Assembly: GCA_018350325.1 (NCBI GenBank)
Contig: JAEVLN010000034.1
Span: 434,001 to 498,000 of the forward strand
Reading direction: 5' to 3'
DNA length: 64,000 bases
Source: Globodera rostochiensis
Lineage: Eukaryota > Nematoda > Chromadorea > Rhabditida > Heteroderidae
Program-made: the position numbers and the translations under genes
Shown: one piece after another, positions 43,801 through 52,474 of the stretch
Layout of the letters: each line of letters starts with the position of its first letter
How positions within the stretch are numbered: position 1 is the stretch's first letter
The notes under the pieces: generated by a model
Seen by the model: only the letters and a program-made list of their open reading frames with translations
Database searches by the model: none
Told to the model about the DNA's origin: nothing

Positions 43801-45415
43801 ATGATGTGACGTCCTTGTACCCGTTCATAAAGTAAGGATTACCCCGGTTTGAAATTCAAATTAATTGCCAAAATTAAGCGCCACAACAAAATACCCGGTT
43901 GGCCACCCGGAGGTGCATGTGTTGAATGTGGCAGTGAGCTGGACTCTTCCGGAACACAACCCGTACAAAATGGCTCTGCTCAAGGTGTTCGTTATCCCAC
44001 CCCGAACCATTGACATCTCCGTTCTGCCGGTGAGGATAGATGACCGGCTTATTTTTGGTGTCTGCTATTCATGCGCGTAAGTTTTTTTTTATTTTATTTT
44101 TTTATCATAAAATGATTTGAAAATATATTGATTAAACATTTTCAGACGAGAGTTTCCAAATGGCGGCGTGCTGCGCGAATACAGCTGTGAGCATGATGAT
44201 GAGGATCGGGGATGGGTGAGCAGCTGCACTTCGATTGAACTGAATGCAGCGCTGGAGGAGGGCTACCGTGTGACGAAGCTGTACCGCGTGCTGGAGTATG
44301 CGGAATCTGACGACACGTTGTTCCAGCCGTACATTGCAGAGTTCATGGCCCAGAAAATACATGCCAGCGGCTTCAGTGATGAGATCAAAGGGTGCAAGGA
44401 TGCTGAACAGCGGTTTGTCAACGAGTGCTTTGAGCGTTTCGGCATCCAGATTGATCAGCGGAAAATGGCGCCGAACAAGGGGAAGAGATCGCTGGCCAAA
44501 CTGGCGCTCAACAACCTTTGTAAGTATTCGTTTTTTATGGTTGTAAAGTTAACCAAAAACATTTATAATTTTTTCAGGGGGGCGCTTCTCCATGAGGAAC
44601 GAGCTCACTCAAACTTTCGTCACCTCGGACCCGGTTGAACTCACCGAACATTTGGATGATCGATCAAAGGAGGTCACTTCCGTGGATACTTTGAACGACA
44701 GTACAGTGATGATCAGCTTCACCACAAAGAAGGAATGGATAGAAGAACATGGTTGCTCCAACATAGGTAAAAATATTAATATTTTAACCCAAAAATAATA
44801 CTAAATAATGATTATTTTCAGTCGTCTCATTGTGGACTACAAGTGCAGCCCGCCTGTACTTGTTGAAGCTGATGCAGAAAATTGTGCGTTCGGGTGCGGA
44901 CCTGCTGTACACCGACACGGACAGCGTGATTTTCTGCCACGCTGAGGCCTTAAACCCATTGGATCTCGGTCCTCACCTTGGTGATCTGACCGACGAATAC
45001 CCGCAGCACGAGATTCAAGAATTCTGCTGTGGAGGAGCGGTAATCTTTTAAACATTTTCATTCAAATGACCCTTCAGTAACTTTGAATTTTTAGAAACAG
45101 TACGGTCTAAAGTTGCGGCGTAAAGACAATGGAAAGTCGGAGTTCGTGCTGAAGCTGAGAGGAATAACGCTGAACTACGATGTGAAGGTCAACCAAAACT
45201 TGTGCTACACGACGTTCCGGGAGCGCGTGCTGCACTACTCAGAAACTGGAGAGCTAGACCCGATCCCGGTGTTCACGAACAGCCTGAAGCCGAACATCAA
45301 AAAGGGTGAGGTGACATCAGAAAAGACGTGCAAAGTGTATAAGCCGTATGTAGGAAAAGGAATTGTTGGACCCGATCACCGTATTCTTGACTTTGGATAT
45401 ACCCGCCCCACATAA
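40838..45415 (+). CDS. Protein-primed family B DNA polymerase
   Basis: Ten exons join in phase: 40838-41398, 41461-42138, 42190-43141, 43197-43439, 43489-43831, 43879-44076, 44146-44519, 44578-44766, 44822-45039, 45095-45415, about 1,358 residues. It replicates the linear element from a protein primer. Exonuclease motifs: SFDLET (D454, E456), HYGGRFDMVLV, YCNNDVEIL. Polymerase motifs: YYDVTSLYP (A), LNNLWGRF (B, split across exons 7 and 8), YTDTDSVIF (C), then KQYGLKL. Exons 2-3 hold several Cys pairs (CLSC, CIQC, CTGC, CLECG), a probable zinc-binding region before the exonuclease. All introns are 47-69 bp with GT-AG ends. No frameshift is seen, so the enzyme looks intact. Its start region was also copied into 34328-34576. 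Confidence 0.95.
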
Positions 45416-45549
45416 TGTTTTTGTTGTTCATTTTACATGTTTGAAACATTTGTCCTCCCATTATTTTTTTCACACTTTTTATCATTACTGTCATTTATTT
45501 GTACGTATTTTTGTGGAAATGAAAGATAAAACTGATGCAAAGTTAGTGT

Positions 45550-45792
45550 TAAGAAGATGTCGTTTTACAGCGGAAAAGTGCACAATTAGTGTTTAGAAGA
45601 TACAATTGGTAAAAATTAGTGCGTTGTTACCAGATTAAGCTTTGGAAGATGTCATTTTAAGGAAGGAATAAGCATAATTAGTGAATAGAAGATACAATTG
45701 CAGAATTAAGGTTTAGAAGATGTCAGTTTACAGCGGAAAAGTGCAGAATTAGTGATAAGAAGACACAATTTGGTAAAATTAGCAAATTTTAA
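45550..45792. repeat. Three degenerate direct repeats between convergent genes
   Basis: Three roughly 70-85-bp units start near 45553, 45643 and 45712. Each has AGAAGATGTC then TTTACAGCGGAAAAGTGCA-like sequence, AATTAGTG and AGAAGA.ACAATT. The middle unit is most diverged. They lie between the 3' ends of the polymerase and the minus-strand PAZ gene. They may be a shared terminator or a small-RNA target; this is inference. Confidence 0.6.
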
Positions 45793-45801
45793 GTGGTGTA
45801 C

Positions 45802-45881
45802 ACGTGCGCGCGCGTGTGGGTGGTACGCGCGTGTGTAGGAGTGCGTGGGGGTTTGTGTGTGTGTGTGTGCGTGTCTTAGTA
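45802..45881. repeat. Alternating purine-pyrimidine (GT/GC) tract
   Basis: CGTGCGCGCGCGTGTG then TGTGTGTGTGTGCGTGTC, a potential Z-DNA-forming tract just downstream of the PAZ-gene stop codon on the minus strand, touching its last codons. Confidence 0.7.
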
Positions 45882-46457
45882 CCGACGCGCGCCTTGACTG
45901 CACAATGCACGCCCAGTGTACGCAAAATCATCATTGTAGGTCTGAAAACCGGTCAGCGTCTCATCATCATCAGATTCCTCGGAGCTCTCAGTTTTGGATG
46001 AATTGTGTCGGTCTCTAATCTTTGTGAAAACACGACCCAGCCCTGCCTGAATTTGTCCTGTGATGAATGAGGCGTCGTCAACAATCTCAAGAAGTTCCAT
46101 TGGGTAGAACCTATCCTCTCCCCGGATCGGATGTTCAACAACGCACTGCATGTACGGATTATGCAGACGAATTCGATGACGGGCAAAATAATGAGCAGCC
46201 ACATTTATGTTATAAGGACGGGGAAGACGGCCATAGGCCATGACGTGTGCTGCTCCGTCTGTTGTCAGACCGTCAATGAAAAACGTTTTTTTGAACCCGT
46301 TCCTATCCGCGTAGGTTGTCCTCACTTGCTTTCCCTTCAACAAACGAAGTACTGCTTCTCGATCTGCGGGATGGGTCAGCTTTTCGCGCAACAATCGGAC
46401 TTTTATGTCGAGAAGTTGAGCGCAATAAACACTAACAAGCACCATTTTGATAAACAA
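45876..46457 (-). CDS. Stand-alone PAZ-domain (Argonaute fragment) protein
   Basis: A 193-residue single-exon gene on the Maverick minus strand. PAZ domains bind the 3' end of guide small RNAs in Argonaute and Dicer. Residues about 25-165 read as a whole PAZ domain: LLKGKQVRTTYADRNG, FFIDGLTTDGA, YGRLPRPYNINVAAHYFARH, RIRLHNPYMQCVVE and FYPMELLEIVDD, in the order of Argonaute PAZ (KGL, VAxYF, LxxPxLPC, PxE). The YGRLP and INVAAHYFARHRI features look most like worm-specific Argonautes. N, MID and PIWI domains are absent; only a short acidic Ser-rich tail follows (SSEESDDDE). The start may be M1 or M5. A TATA-like site lies upstream and the next gene is divergent. A host-derived small-RNA sponge or silencing suppressor is inferred. 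Confidence 0.88.
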   Translation of the reverse strand: MFIKMVLVSVYCAQLLDIKVRLLREKLTHPADREAVLRLLKGKQVRTTYADRNGFKKTFFIDGLTTDGAAHVMAYGRLPRPYNINVAAHYFARHRIRLHNPYMQCVVEHPIRGEDRFYPMELLEIVDDASFITGQIQAGLGRVFTKIRDRHNSSKTESSEESDDDETLTGFQTYNDDFAYTGRALCSQGARRY

Positions 46458-46490
46458 TGAAATGAAATGAAATGGTCGATTTTTAAGCCT

Positions 46491-46497
46491 TTTTATA
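46491..46497 (-). promoter_or_regulatory. TATA box of the PAZ gene
   Basis: On the minus strand it reads TATAAAAAGG, about 40 bp before M1 and 52 bp before M5 of the PAZ gene. Confidence 0.6.
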
Positions 46498-46595
46498 TCT
46501 GCAAATTATTTAACTTCTTAATCAAGATCAAAAGAATTTTGCCGAATGACCCCAAGATTTTAATCCGTAGTGTAAACTTGACCTAATTGTAGCGG

Positions 46596-46604
46596 TATAA
46601 ATAG
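46596..46604 (+). promoter_or_regulatory. TATA box of the 116-residue Cys-pair protein gene
   Basis: TATAAATAG followed by AGGGTACC, 58 bp before ATG 46654. With the PAZ-gene TATA about 100 bp away it forms a divergent promoter. Confidence 0.7.
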
Positions 46605-46653
46605 AGGGTACCCCGCATTAGGACATCTCCATTTTATCATATTAATTCAAAAA

Positions 46654-47004
46654 ATGAACTCAATTCCGGCTGAACAACTTGAAGCTGTTTACCAGCTGTT
46701 TCAGCAGCAACAACAGCAATCGCTGCCCTCCAAACGTTCTGCTAACGAAGAGGAAGAAGGAGACGTTCAAAACACAACACCACCATCTGCCAAAAAGCGT
46801 GAGCATCTCTGGAAGCTGACGAAGGGCAAATTTCTGTTGACCTTCTATCTTTGTAAGGAGTGTCAAAGCACCCTTTTTCACAACGAGGAGAAAACGGTGC
46901 GCGAAGGGGACTCAGTGACTGTGAAGATCATTCTCTGCAACGACTGTGTGATCAGTAACACAAGGGCCACCGACATTCTTGCCCCAATGAAGAAGAAGGA
47001 GTGA
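46654..47004 (+). CDS. Small Cys-pair (zinc-ribbon-like) Maverick cargo protein
   Basis: 116 residues. The N-terminus is a short helix and Gln run, then an acidic and a basic patch (NEEEEGD, AKKREH). The C-terminal half has LCKEC and, about 30 residues later, LCNDC, two CxxC knuckles that could bind one zinc. The gene has a strong TATA box and is divergent from the PAZ gene, so the two may be co-expressed. No family is recognised; a nucleic-acid or protein-binding zinc ribbon is a guess. Confidence 0.7.
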   Translation: MNSIPAEQLEAVYQLFQQQQQQSLPSKRSANEEEEGDVQNTTPPSAKKREHLWKLTKGKFLLTFYLCKECQSTLFHNEEKTVREGDSVTVKIILCNDCVISNTRATDILAPMKKKE

Positions 47005-47525
47005 GTTGATCAAAAAAAACAATTTTCAAATATAAGTTAAAATCTGTCATTAATTAATTACATAAATATTCATGCTCTTCATTTGCTGTTATTTTGATCG
47101 AGAAGGGGAGGGGGTTTATTCCAATTCGGTAACTTCAAAAGACCCAAATGTTTTCGCCATATTGCTCCAAAATTGAAAGTTGATATCCTTAACGGATTAA
47201 AGATTGGCCTCAAAAAAAAACGGCGAACATCAAACGAGCGCCAATTGTTTTTCACTTTGGCTCAAAGTCATCGGTTTGACCAAATTCAAATTTTTCAAAC
47301 AATAATTGCCGTCGTCACCTCCATTGTTTACTTAGGGGAGGGAAAGATTTGGGTATGCCGTCTATTATGCCGTTCTCGCCCATCACCTCCTTGTTTGCAT
47401 AAGGTGCCAACAGCTCGCGCGCACCCATAACGGAAGGAGATTAAAGAGGGGGGGGGGCATGCCACAGGTATTGGCATGATATCGGGAGGGGGGGGGGCGG
47501 GATTTTTGCACCGGAATTTGAGCGA
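47005..47525. other. Intergenic spacer in the Maverick right arm
   Basis: No gene seen. It has poly-G tracts at about 47445 and 47486-47497 upstream of the next TATA box. Confidence 0.5.
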
Positions 47526-47533
47526 TATAAAAG
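47526..47533 (+). promoter_or_regulatory. TATA box of the RING gene
   Basis: TATAAAAG, 92 bp before ATG 47618; a pyrimidine-rich leader (ACTCTTCACTCTACTCC) precedes the start. Confidence 0.65.
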
Positions 47534-47617
47534 TAGGCGTCCCGGCCTTTGTCTTTATTTGGACTACCCTCTGCTCACTCACCAAGCCTTTGACTCTTCA
47601 CTCTACTCCTCTGAACA

Positions 47618-49002
47618 ATGGCGCCTCCCTCATCTGCAGGATGGAAGCAACTGCTTGAAGCGCGTATTGCAGCTCTCGAGGAACAACTTCGACGTACAAC
47701 GAATCGGACAACTAATCAGCACACGATGCTCCGGGCCATCAACGACGTAACTCTTCAGAACACGCAGCGCCTTGAAAGAGTGGAAGCTTGGGCATCCCGG
47801 GTAAGCAGATAATAGGAAACTTGTGCAAAATTTTTAAAATCTGTATAGTTGCTTTGATTTTTCGCTAAATTGTACGATGTTACACAATTTTATTTTGCAG
47901 GAAGTGCATATGCCGTACCAGCCACGCTTTGCGCCATACATCAGCGCTCGCAAATTCCGTCGTGAGCGCTCACGACAACAGCCTCGAGAAGTGCCAAGCA
48001 GTGCAGCAGTGAGCTGCACCTGTGCCACGTGCGTGCGCACCCATCGCCAAGGACAGGAATTTGCCGTCGCACTTTCCGAGCAGGAGGAGCAGCTGAGACA
48101 AGACGTGGAGTACATGCAGACGGCCAACAGCAACAACAACAACAACATCGGCAACAGAGAATGTCGGTGCACAATTTGCACTCGTGGAGATCAAAGCAGC
48201 GAAGTCCAAGGCACTTCTGCTTCTTCAAACGTTCAGCCAGGACTGGAGCAGCACCATCAGCAACAGCAACAACAACAGGCACCTGCTGCTGCACCGATTG
48301 CGGCGTTTTCGTTGAACCCGGAATACGGTATAATAATAATAATAATAATAATTTTTCAATTTTGTGTCTCAGTGTGACAACATTTTTTTTGTGTTGCACA
48401 GATCCGTGCGGTTGTCACGACTCTGACTGCACGGAGTGCGCGACCGCTCGGCGCATAAACAGAGTGAGGAACCGGAATGGCATTGAGCATGGACCGGTGT
48501 CGGAACGGGAGGGACTGGAGGCAAGGCGACTGCGCGAAGCTGGCGCCTTTTTGACTGCCCCGAGCACCTACCACGCCGTGATCGAAAACGGAGTCGGCGT
48601 TCTGATCAGCCCGCCTGATGTACCACCAACAGCTGCGCCTCAAAACCCGGTAGGTGGGGGAAGGGCCTCACAAAGGGACTGGTGTTGAATTTAAATTTTC
48701 TTATTCATTTATTTATATGTTTCAATTTCGAAATTTTTTAGGACGACAATGCCGAACCAGCGGTGCTGGAGCCGATAGACCCTTGGGCGTCGATACCGTT
48801 CAAACTCTTTTGGGAGCGCGAATGTGTTGTGTGCCTTAGCAGCGTCCCGCGAACTTACGGTCCATGCGGACACGTCGCCTTGTGTGTCGCGTGCTCTGTG
48901 CAGATGGTGGTCCAGAGTCGGGCAGGTCATCCGGCGCGGTGCCCCATCTGTCGACGGCGATCTGGCCATTTTAAGATCCTCGGTAATTATCCCGAGTTGT
49001 AA
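47618..49002 (+). CDS. RING-finger protein (putative E3 ubiquitin ligase), Maverick cargo
   Basis: Four exons join in phase: 47618-47800, 47901-48327, 48402-48649, 48742-49002, about 372 residues. The last exon encodes a C-terminal RING-HC finger: CVVC, then PCGH, LCVAC and CPIC, all eight zinc ligands present, as in IAP or MDM2-type ligases. Upstream there is a coiled-coil-like start (LEARIAALEEQLRR), then three small Cys clusters with a common C-x-C-x2-C-like pattern (CTCATC, CRCTIC, CHDSDCTEC), separated by Gln/Asn runs. No BIR domain is seen, so it is not an IAP proper. It likely transfers ubiquitin to host or element proteins in cytoplasm or nucleus. Introns suggest eukaryotic capture or adaptation. 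Confidence 0.88.
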
Positions 49003-49302
49003 TTTTATCATTTTTTATCATTATTCAATTTCAATTTTAATATTACTATTTCAATTTTGTTCAGTTTCACATTTTTAATTTGTTTAATTCAATTTTAATA
49101 TTATTATTTCAAAATTTTGTTCATTTTCACATTTTTTTAATTTATTCAATTTTTGCTTTTATAACCACACCACAATCTCATATTTCATTCATCACTCACT
49201 ATTTATTATTATTTATCTTATTTTTTGTGTTTGATATTACTGATTTTTTAATTTTCGTTATTTATTTTTTTTTATTAAATTTTAAAAATAAACAAATTAA
49301 AA
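49003..49302. other. AT-rich spacer after the RING gene
   Basis: Almost pure A/T with repeated TTTCAATTTTAATATTA blocks (49025-49110). Open frames here are hydrophobic low-complexity artefacts. Confidence 0.6.
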
Positions 49303-49459
49303 ATGAGCGGGAAAATCAAAATTAGTTGTTTGGGTGTGTGTGTGTGTTTGGTGGCAGCTTCTTTGCCTTTGGCACAATTCTCCATTTTTTACCTCATTTA
49401 CACATTTTATTTCAATCGAATTTTTAAAAAAATTTTAACTTCTTACGATGTCCGGTCCC

Positions 49460-49740
49460 TGGAGACCAGACTCGCGAAGAGCCGCCAGCCGAGCCCCCTC
49501 AATTCAGTGAGCCCAGACCCACCTTTTCGGAGCTCAGGCCGAGCGCTCGGCCGATCCCCAAAAAGGTGGTCGAGCCCTCCGAAGAGGGAGCTCCGACCGA
49601 GCCCTTCTCCAAAAATTTCCCTCCAATAGAGGTAATGGTCACTGCCGACCGTCGAACGTTTGATGAGGGGCGGGTTAAGAAGAATGGTTTGCAAATGACG
49701 GATGGGGAGCATTCGCAGAGAGAGAAACGAGTGCGTTTCA
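49460..49740 (+). CDS. Possible exon of a Pro/Glu-rich protein with an RVxF-like motif
   Basis: An open frame reading EEPPAEPPQF, then FSELRPSARPIPKKV, EPSEEGAPTEPF and finally REKRVRFS before a CT microsatellite. The composition (acidic, Pro-rich) is unlike a chance frame, but there is no clear start; the boundaries given are approximate, and another frame with an ATG at 49303 overlaps it. KRVRF fits the consensus docking motif for protein phosphatase 1. The gene structure is unresolved. Confidence 0.35.
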
Positions 49741-49900
49741 GTCTCTCTCTCTCTGTTCTTTTGTCGTCTGACTCTCTCTCTCTCATCTCATTCTCTCTCT
49801 CTCTTTTCTTTTCTTCTTTCCCTTCACTGGGCGAGACACAACAGCCGCATGTTGCTGCTGTTGTCTCTCTCTCTCTCTCTTCACTCTTTCTCTTCTTTCC
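49735..49900. repeat. CT-rich microsatellite tracts
   Basis: Several TCTCTCTCTCTCT tracts (about 49740-49760, 49780-49800, 49860-49880). No coding value. Confidence 0.8.
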
Positions 49901-50377
49901 ATTTCTCTGTGTATGTTTGTGTGTGTTTTATAAATTAAATATATTTAAATTTATTTTTTTAAAAGTGTTCGTCCGTTTTATTTCTTTGATTTCATAAATT
50001 AATTCAAAAATTAGCTGTATAAGAAGGCGCTATAAATTCTCAATTTTATTTTCTATTGACGAATTCGTAATAATCAGACAATTTTTATTTATACTGGCGA
50101 ATTCGTAATCGGTGCATCATCAAATGACATACAGTGTAATCAGGGAATTTTTAAAATTCAAAAATTTTATTATAAAATTCGGGACCCTATGAATTTGTCA
50201 ACTTCCCGATTCGAAGTGGCGCTTGTGCAAAGAGTTTATCAAATTTGTTTATTTGAAATGGTTTGTTGAAATGTGAATGATGTAACAAAAAATGGTAAAA
50301 AAGAAAACAAAAAAAACAAAACAACAATTGATCCAACAACAAAAAAAACGGTGTTAATTTGTGACAAAAATAATTCA

Positions 50378-51468
50378 TTATTGTTTCTTTTGTTTTTGTT
50401 TTTGAACATTCAAATTTTTTCTGGCTCGCTTGAATGCCCCACTTCGGTTCTTTTTCTTGCGCCGCTTCTTTCCCTCTGAGATCGGCTGCTGCTGCTGCTG
50501 TTCGCTCGGCACATCTTTCTTCTTCTTGTCGAGCATCACCTGAAAATAATAAAATTATGTGTGGTTCAGATTCGAATAAAAACACTACCAATTGATTTGA
50601 TCAGCAAAAAAATCATTTGTATTTTTGATTTAAAAATTTTTTTAAGTGTGATCAATAGGGTGTCCAAAAATATGCACATGCATATTTGTTTTCCTGGACT
50701 TGGAACGGTCTGAAACGCACGAAAAACGTGTTTTCAGCATGGTTTGAAGCTTCTAGAACGCATTTCCATGTGCATATCTTGCATATTTTTGCATATTTCG
50801 CTATTTATGTGCAAATTTTTTTCATTTTATATGCATATTTTGACATGCATATGTTTGGACAGACACCCTAGTGATCAATATATAATTTGATTAGAAGCTT
50901 ACCTTCTGCAACTGAAGAGCTTCCTGTTTCAGTTCTTTGGTCCAACTTGGTTTCAGCTTTTTAGTTGCTGCTGTTTTGACCACGTTCTGCGACATCGTCT
51001 TGCATTTTGTTGATGTTGGCTTTGTCTCCGCGCTGAACGAACCGGAGGCCTCGACTCCTTTGACCTTAAGTTAACAAAAATTAGAGCGCTCCGATCACTC
51101 TACACCCTCACCTGCTTCAGACCTCCTGATGCAACTGCGCGCGTGAGCGCCTTGTTCATGTACCCGTATGCCTTAAAAGAAAGGAATAAGCATAAATTAA
51201 AAAATTTTGAACAATCAAAAATTTAAAAAAAAACAAAAAATCAAAAACCAAATAACAAAGTTTTATAAACGCATACCCTTGCTTGGCTTTTGCCAACATC
51301 ATAATGGGCAACAATAAATTTGAAAATTGCTTCGCGACTGGACACGTTCTTCGCCGCAAGAGCATGCTTTATCATCTGAAAAATAAATAAAAAATTTTAT
51401 TTTTGGTAGTTTAAGTTTATTTAAGCTATGACCTGAATGTATGGCGGATGGGTGGGTGGAGGCCTCAT
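50378..51468 (-). CDS. Linker histone H1-like protein, Maverick cargo
   Basis: Five minus-strand exons join in phase: 51433-51468, 51277-51375, 51112-51171, 50903-51064, 50378-50539, about 172 residues. Linker histones bind nucleosomal linker DNA and compact chromatin. The short N-terminal tail HPPYIQMIKHALAAKN leads into the winged-helix globular domain: SSREAIFKFIVAHYDVG, YMNKALTRAVASGGLKQ, then VEASGSFSAE, matching the H1/H5 core HPxYxxMI, SRxAIxKYI and GxGASGSF. The C-terminal tail is basic (KKKK, KKRRKKK, KRARKN) as expected but shorter than usual. The first donor is GTCATA, weaker than the others. Intron 4 carries a hAT-like insertion. It lies next to the right terminal repeat. Possibly a host-derived gene used to package element DNA or alter host chromatin. 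Confidence 0.88.
50656..50870. mobile_element. hAT-like MITE inside the Maverick H1-like gene
   Basis: Ends TAGGGTGTCCAAA and TTTGGACAGACACCCTA with the 8-bp repeat GTGATCAA (50648-50655 and 50871-50878). The interior is rich in GCATAT motifs. It lies in H1-like intron 4, so it arrived after the Maverick and leaves the coding exons intact. Confidence 0.93.
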
Positions 51469-51879
51469 TTTTTTAAAAGAAAAAAACGATGTAAGAAGAG
51501 CGGAAAGTTGTTAGCAAATAAATCCTGAATTGTAAACAAAAATTTAAGCTGTTTTGTAAATACAAAGAAAATTATAATATTATTATTGTGATTTGTGCCA
51601 AACATTTATTATTACTAAAATTAGCTTTAAGTTAAGAGATTAGGTATACGCCTACAACGATTGAAAGAATAAGATGAACATTTATGCTCTTGCATCCATT
51701 ACATTTCCTAAATAATCCGTGTGGGTATGGGGAAGGGATGAGAATGAAATCAATTTTTTATTTGCTGACCCCTACCCAATGGATGAAAGAATGGAATAGA
51801 CGCTTGCTTACCGAGGGGGGGGGGGGGGCGGGGGATGAACAAAGTTCAAAGTTCACTCCTCACATGGTTCAAAACTGAA
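51469..51879. other. Maverick right arm between H1-like gene and terminal repeat
   Basis: No gene seen. AT-rich upstream region of the minus-strand H1-like gene, with a poly-G tract at about 51816-51828. Confidence 0.5.
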
Positions 51880-52186
51880 ACCCTCCCAAACCCTTTGGCT
51901 CAAAAACCAATTCAATAGGTTCGCGATGAAATGGGAATAGACCTTTCAATAGGTCACCGATGGGATGGGACCTCTAGAGTACGGGACTCAAAAGGTCCAC
52001 GATGGGATAAGGGTTCACCCCCGAACCCTTATCCCAAACCCTTTGGTTCAAAAACCAATTCAACAGGCTCACGATGAAACGGGAATAAACCCTTCAATAG
52101 GTCCGCGAGAGGACGGGACTCAATGGGACTCAATAGGCTCGCGAGGGGACGGGGTTCCCCGCGAGGGGGGGGTGGCTTTCACTACT
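51880..52186 (-). repeat. Right terminal inverted repeat of the Maverick
   Basis: Reverse complement of the left terminal repeat. It ends CTTTCACTACT at 52186, directly followed by the target duplication GTAATG. The similarity fades near 51880. Confidence 0.95.
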
Positions 52187-52474
52187 GTAATGGCATCAAG
52201 GGATGCGAAAAATGGCATTGTAATGGCATCAAGGGATGCGAAAAATGGCATTGTAATGGCATCAAGGGATGCATGCGAAAAATGGCATTGTAATGGCACC
52301 AAGGGATGCGAAAAATGGCATTGTAATGGCATCAAGAGATGCGAAAAATGGCATTGTAATGGCATCAAGGGATGCGAAAAATGGCATTGTAATGGCAATT
52401 TTTCTTAACAAATTTCAAAAAGACATTTTTTTGAAAATTGTACTTCAGGGGAGGGGGTCGGCGGTGCCGATAGG

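Larger units (their letters stand above)
23692..52186. mobile_element. Maverick/Polinton virus-like DNA transposon, complete
   Basis: A 28,495-bp self-synthesising element. Both ends are inverted copies starting AGTAGTGAAAGCC, with a 6-bp target duplication GTTATG (23686-23691) and GTAATG (52187-52192, one mismatch). The 5'-AG start, long inverted repeats and 6-bp duplication are the published hallmarks of this class. It encodes integrase, ATPase, protease, capsid proteins and protein-primed polymerase B. Its length is inflated by a 5.5-kb tandem duplication. Left arm: membrane, Gln-rich, ATPase and virion genes. Middle: duplicated integrase-capsid-protease block. Right: polymerase and cargo genes. 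Confidence 0.97.

Noticed and set aside
45876..46457. PAZ domain of a Dicer rather than an Argonaute
   Set aside because: The VAxYF, LxxPxxQC and PMELLEIV order and the lack of Dicer-type flanking domains fit Argonaute better; a profile search would settle it.
47618..49002. Inhibitor of apoptosis (IAP)
   Set aside because: The RING is IAP-like, but there is no BIR domain with its CxxC-H-C pattern; the upstream Cys clusters are too short.
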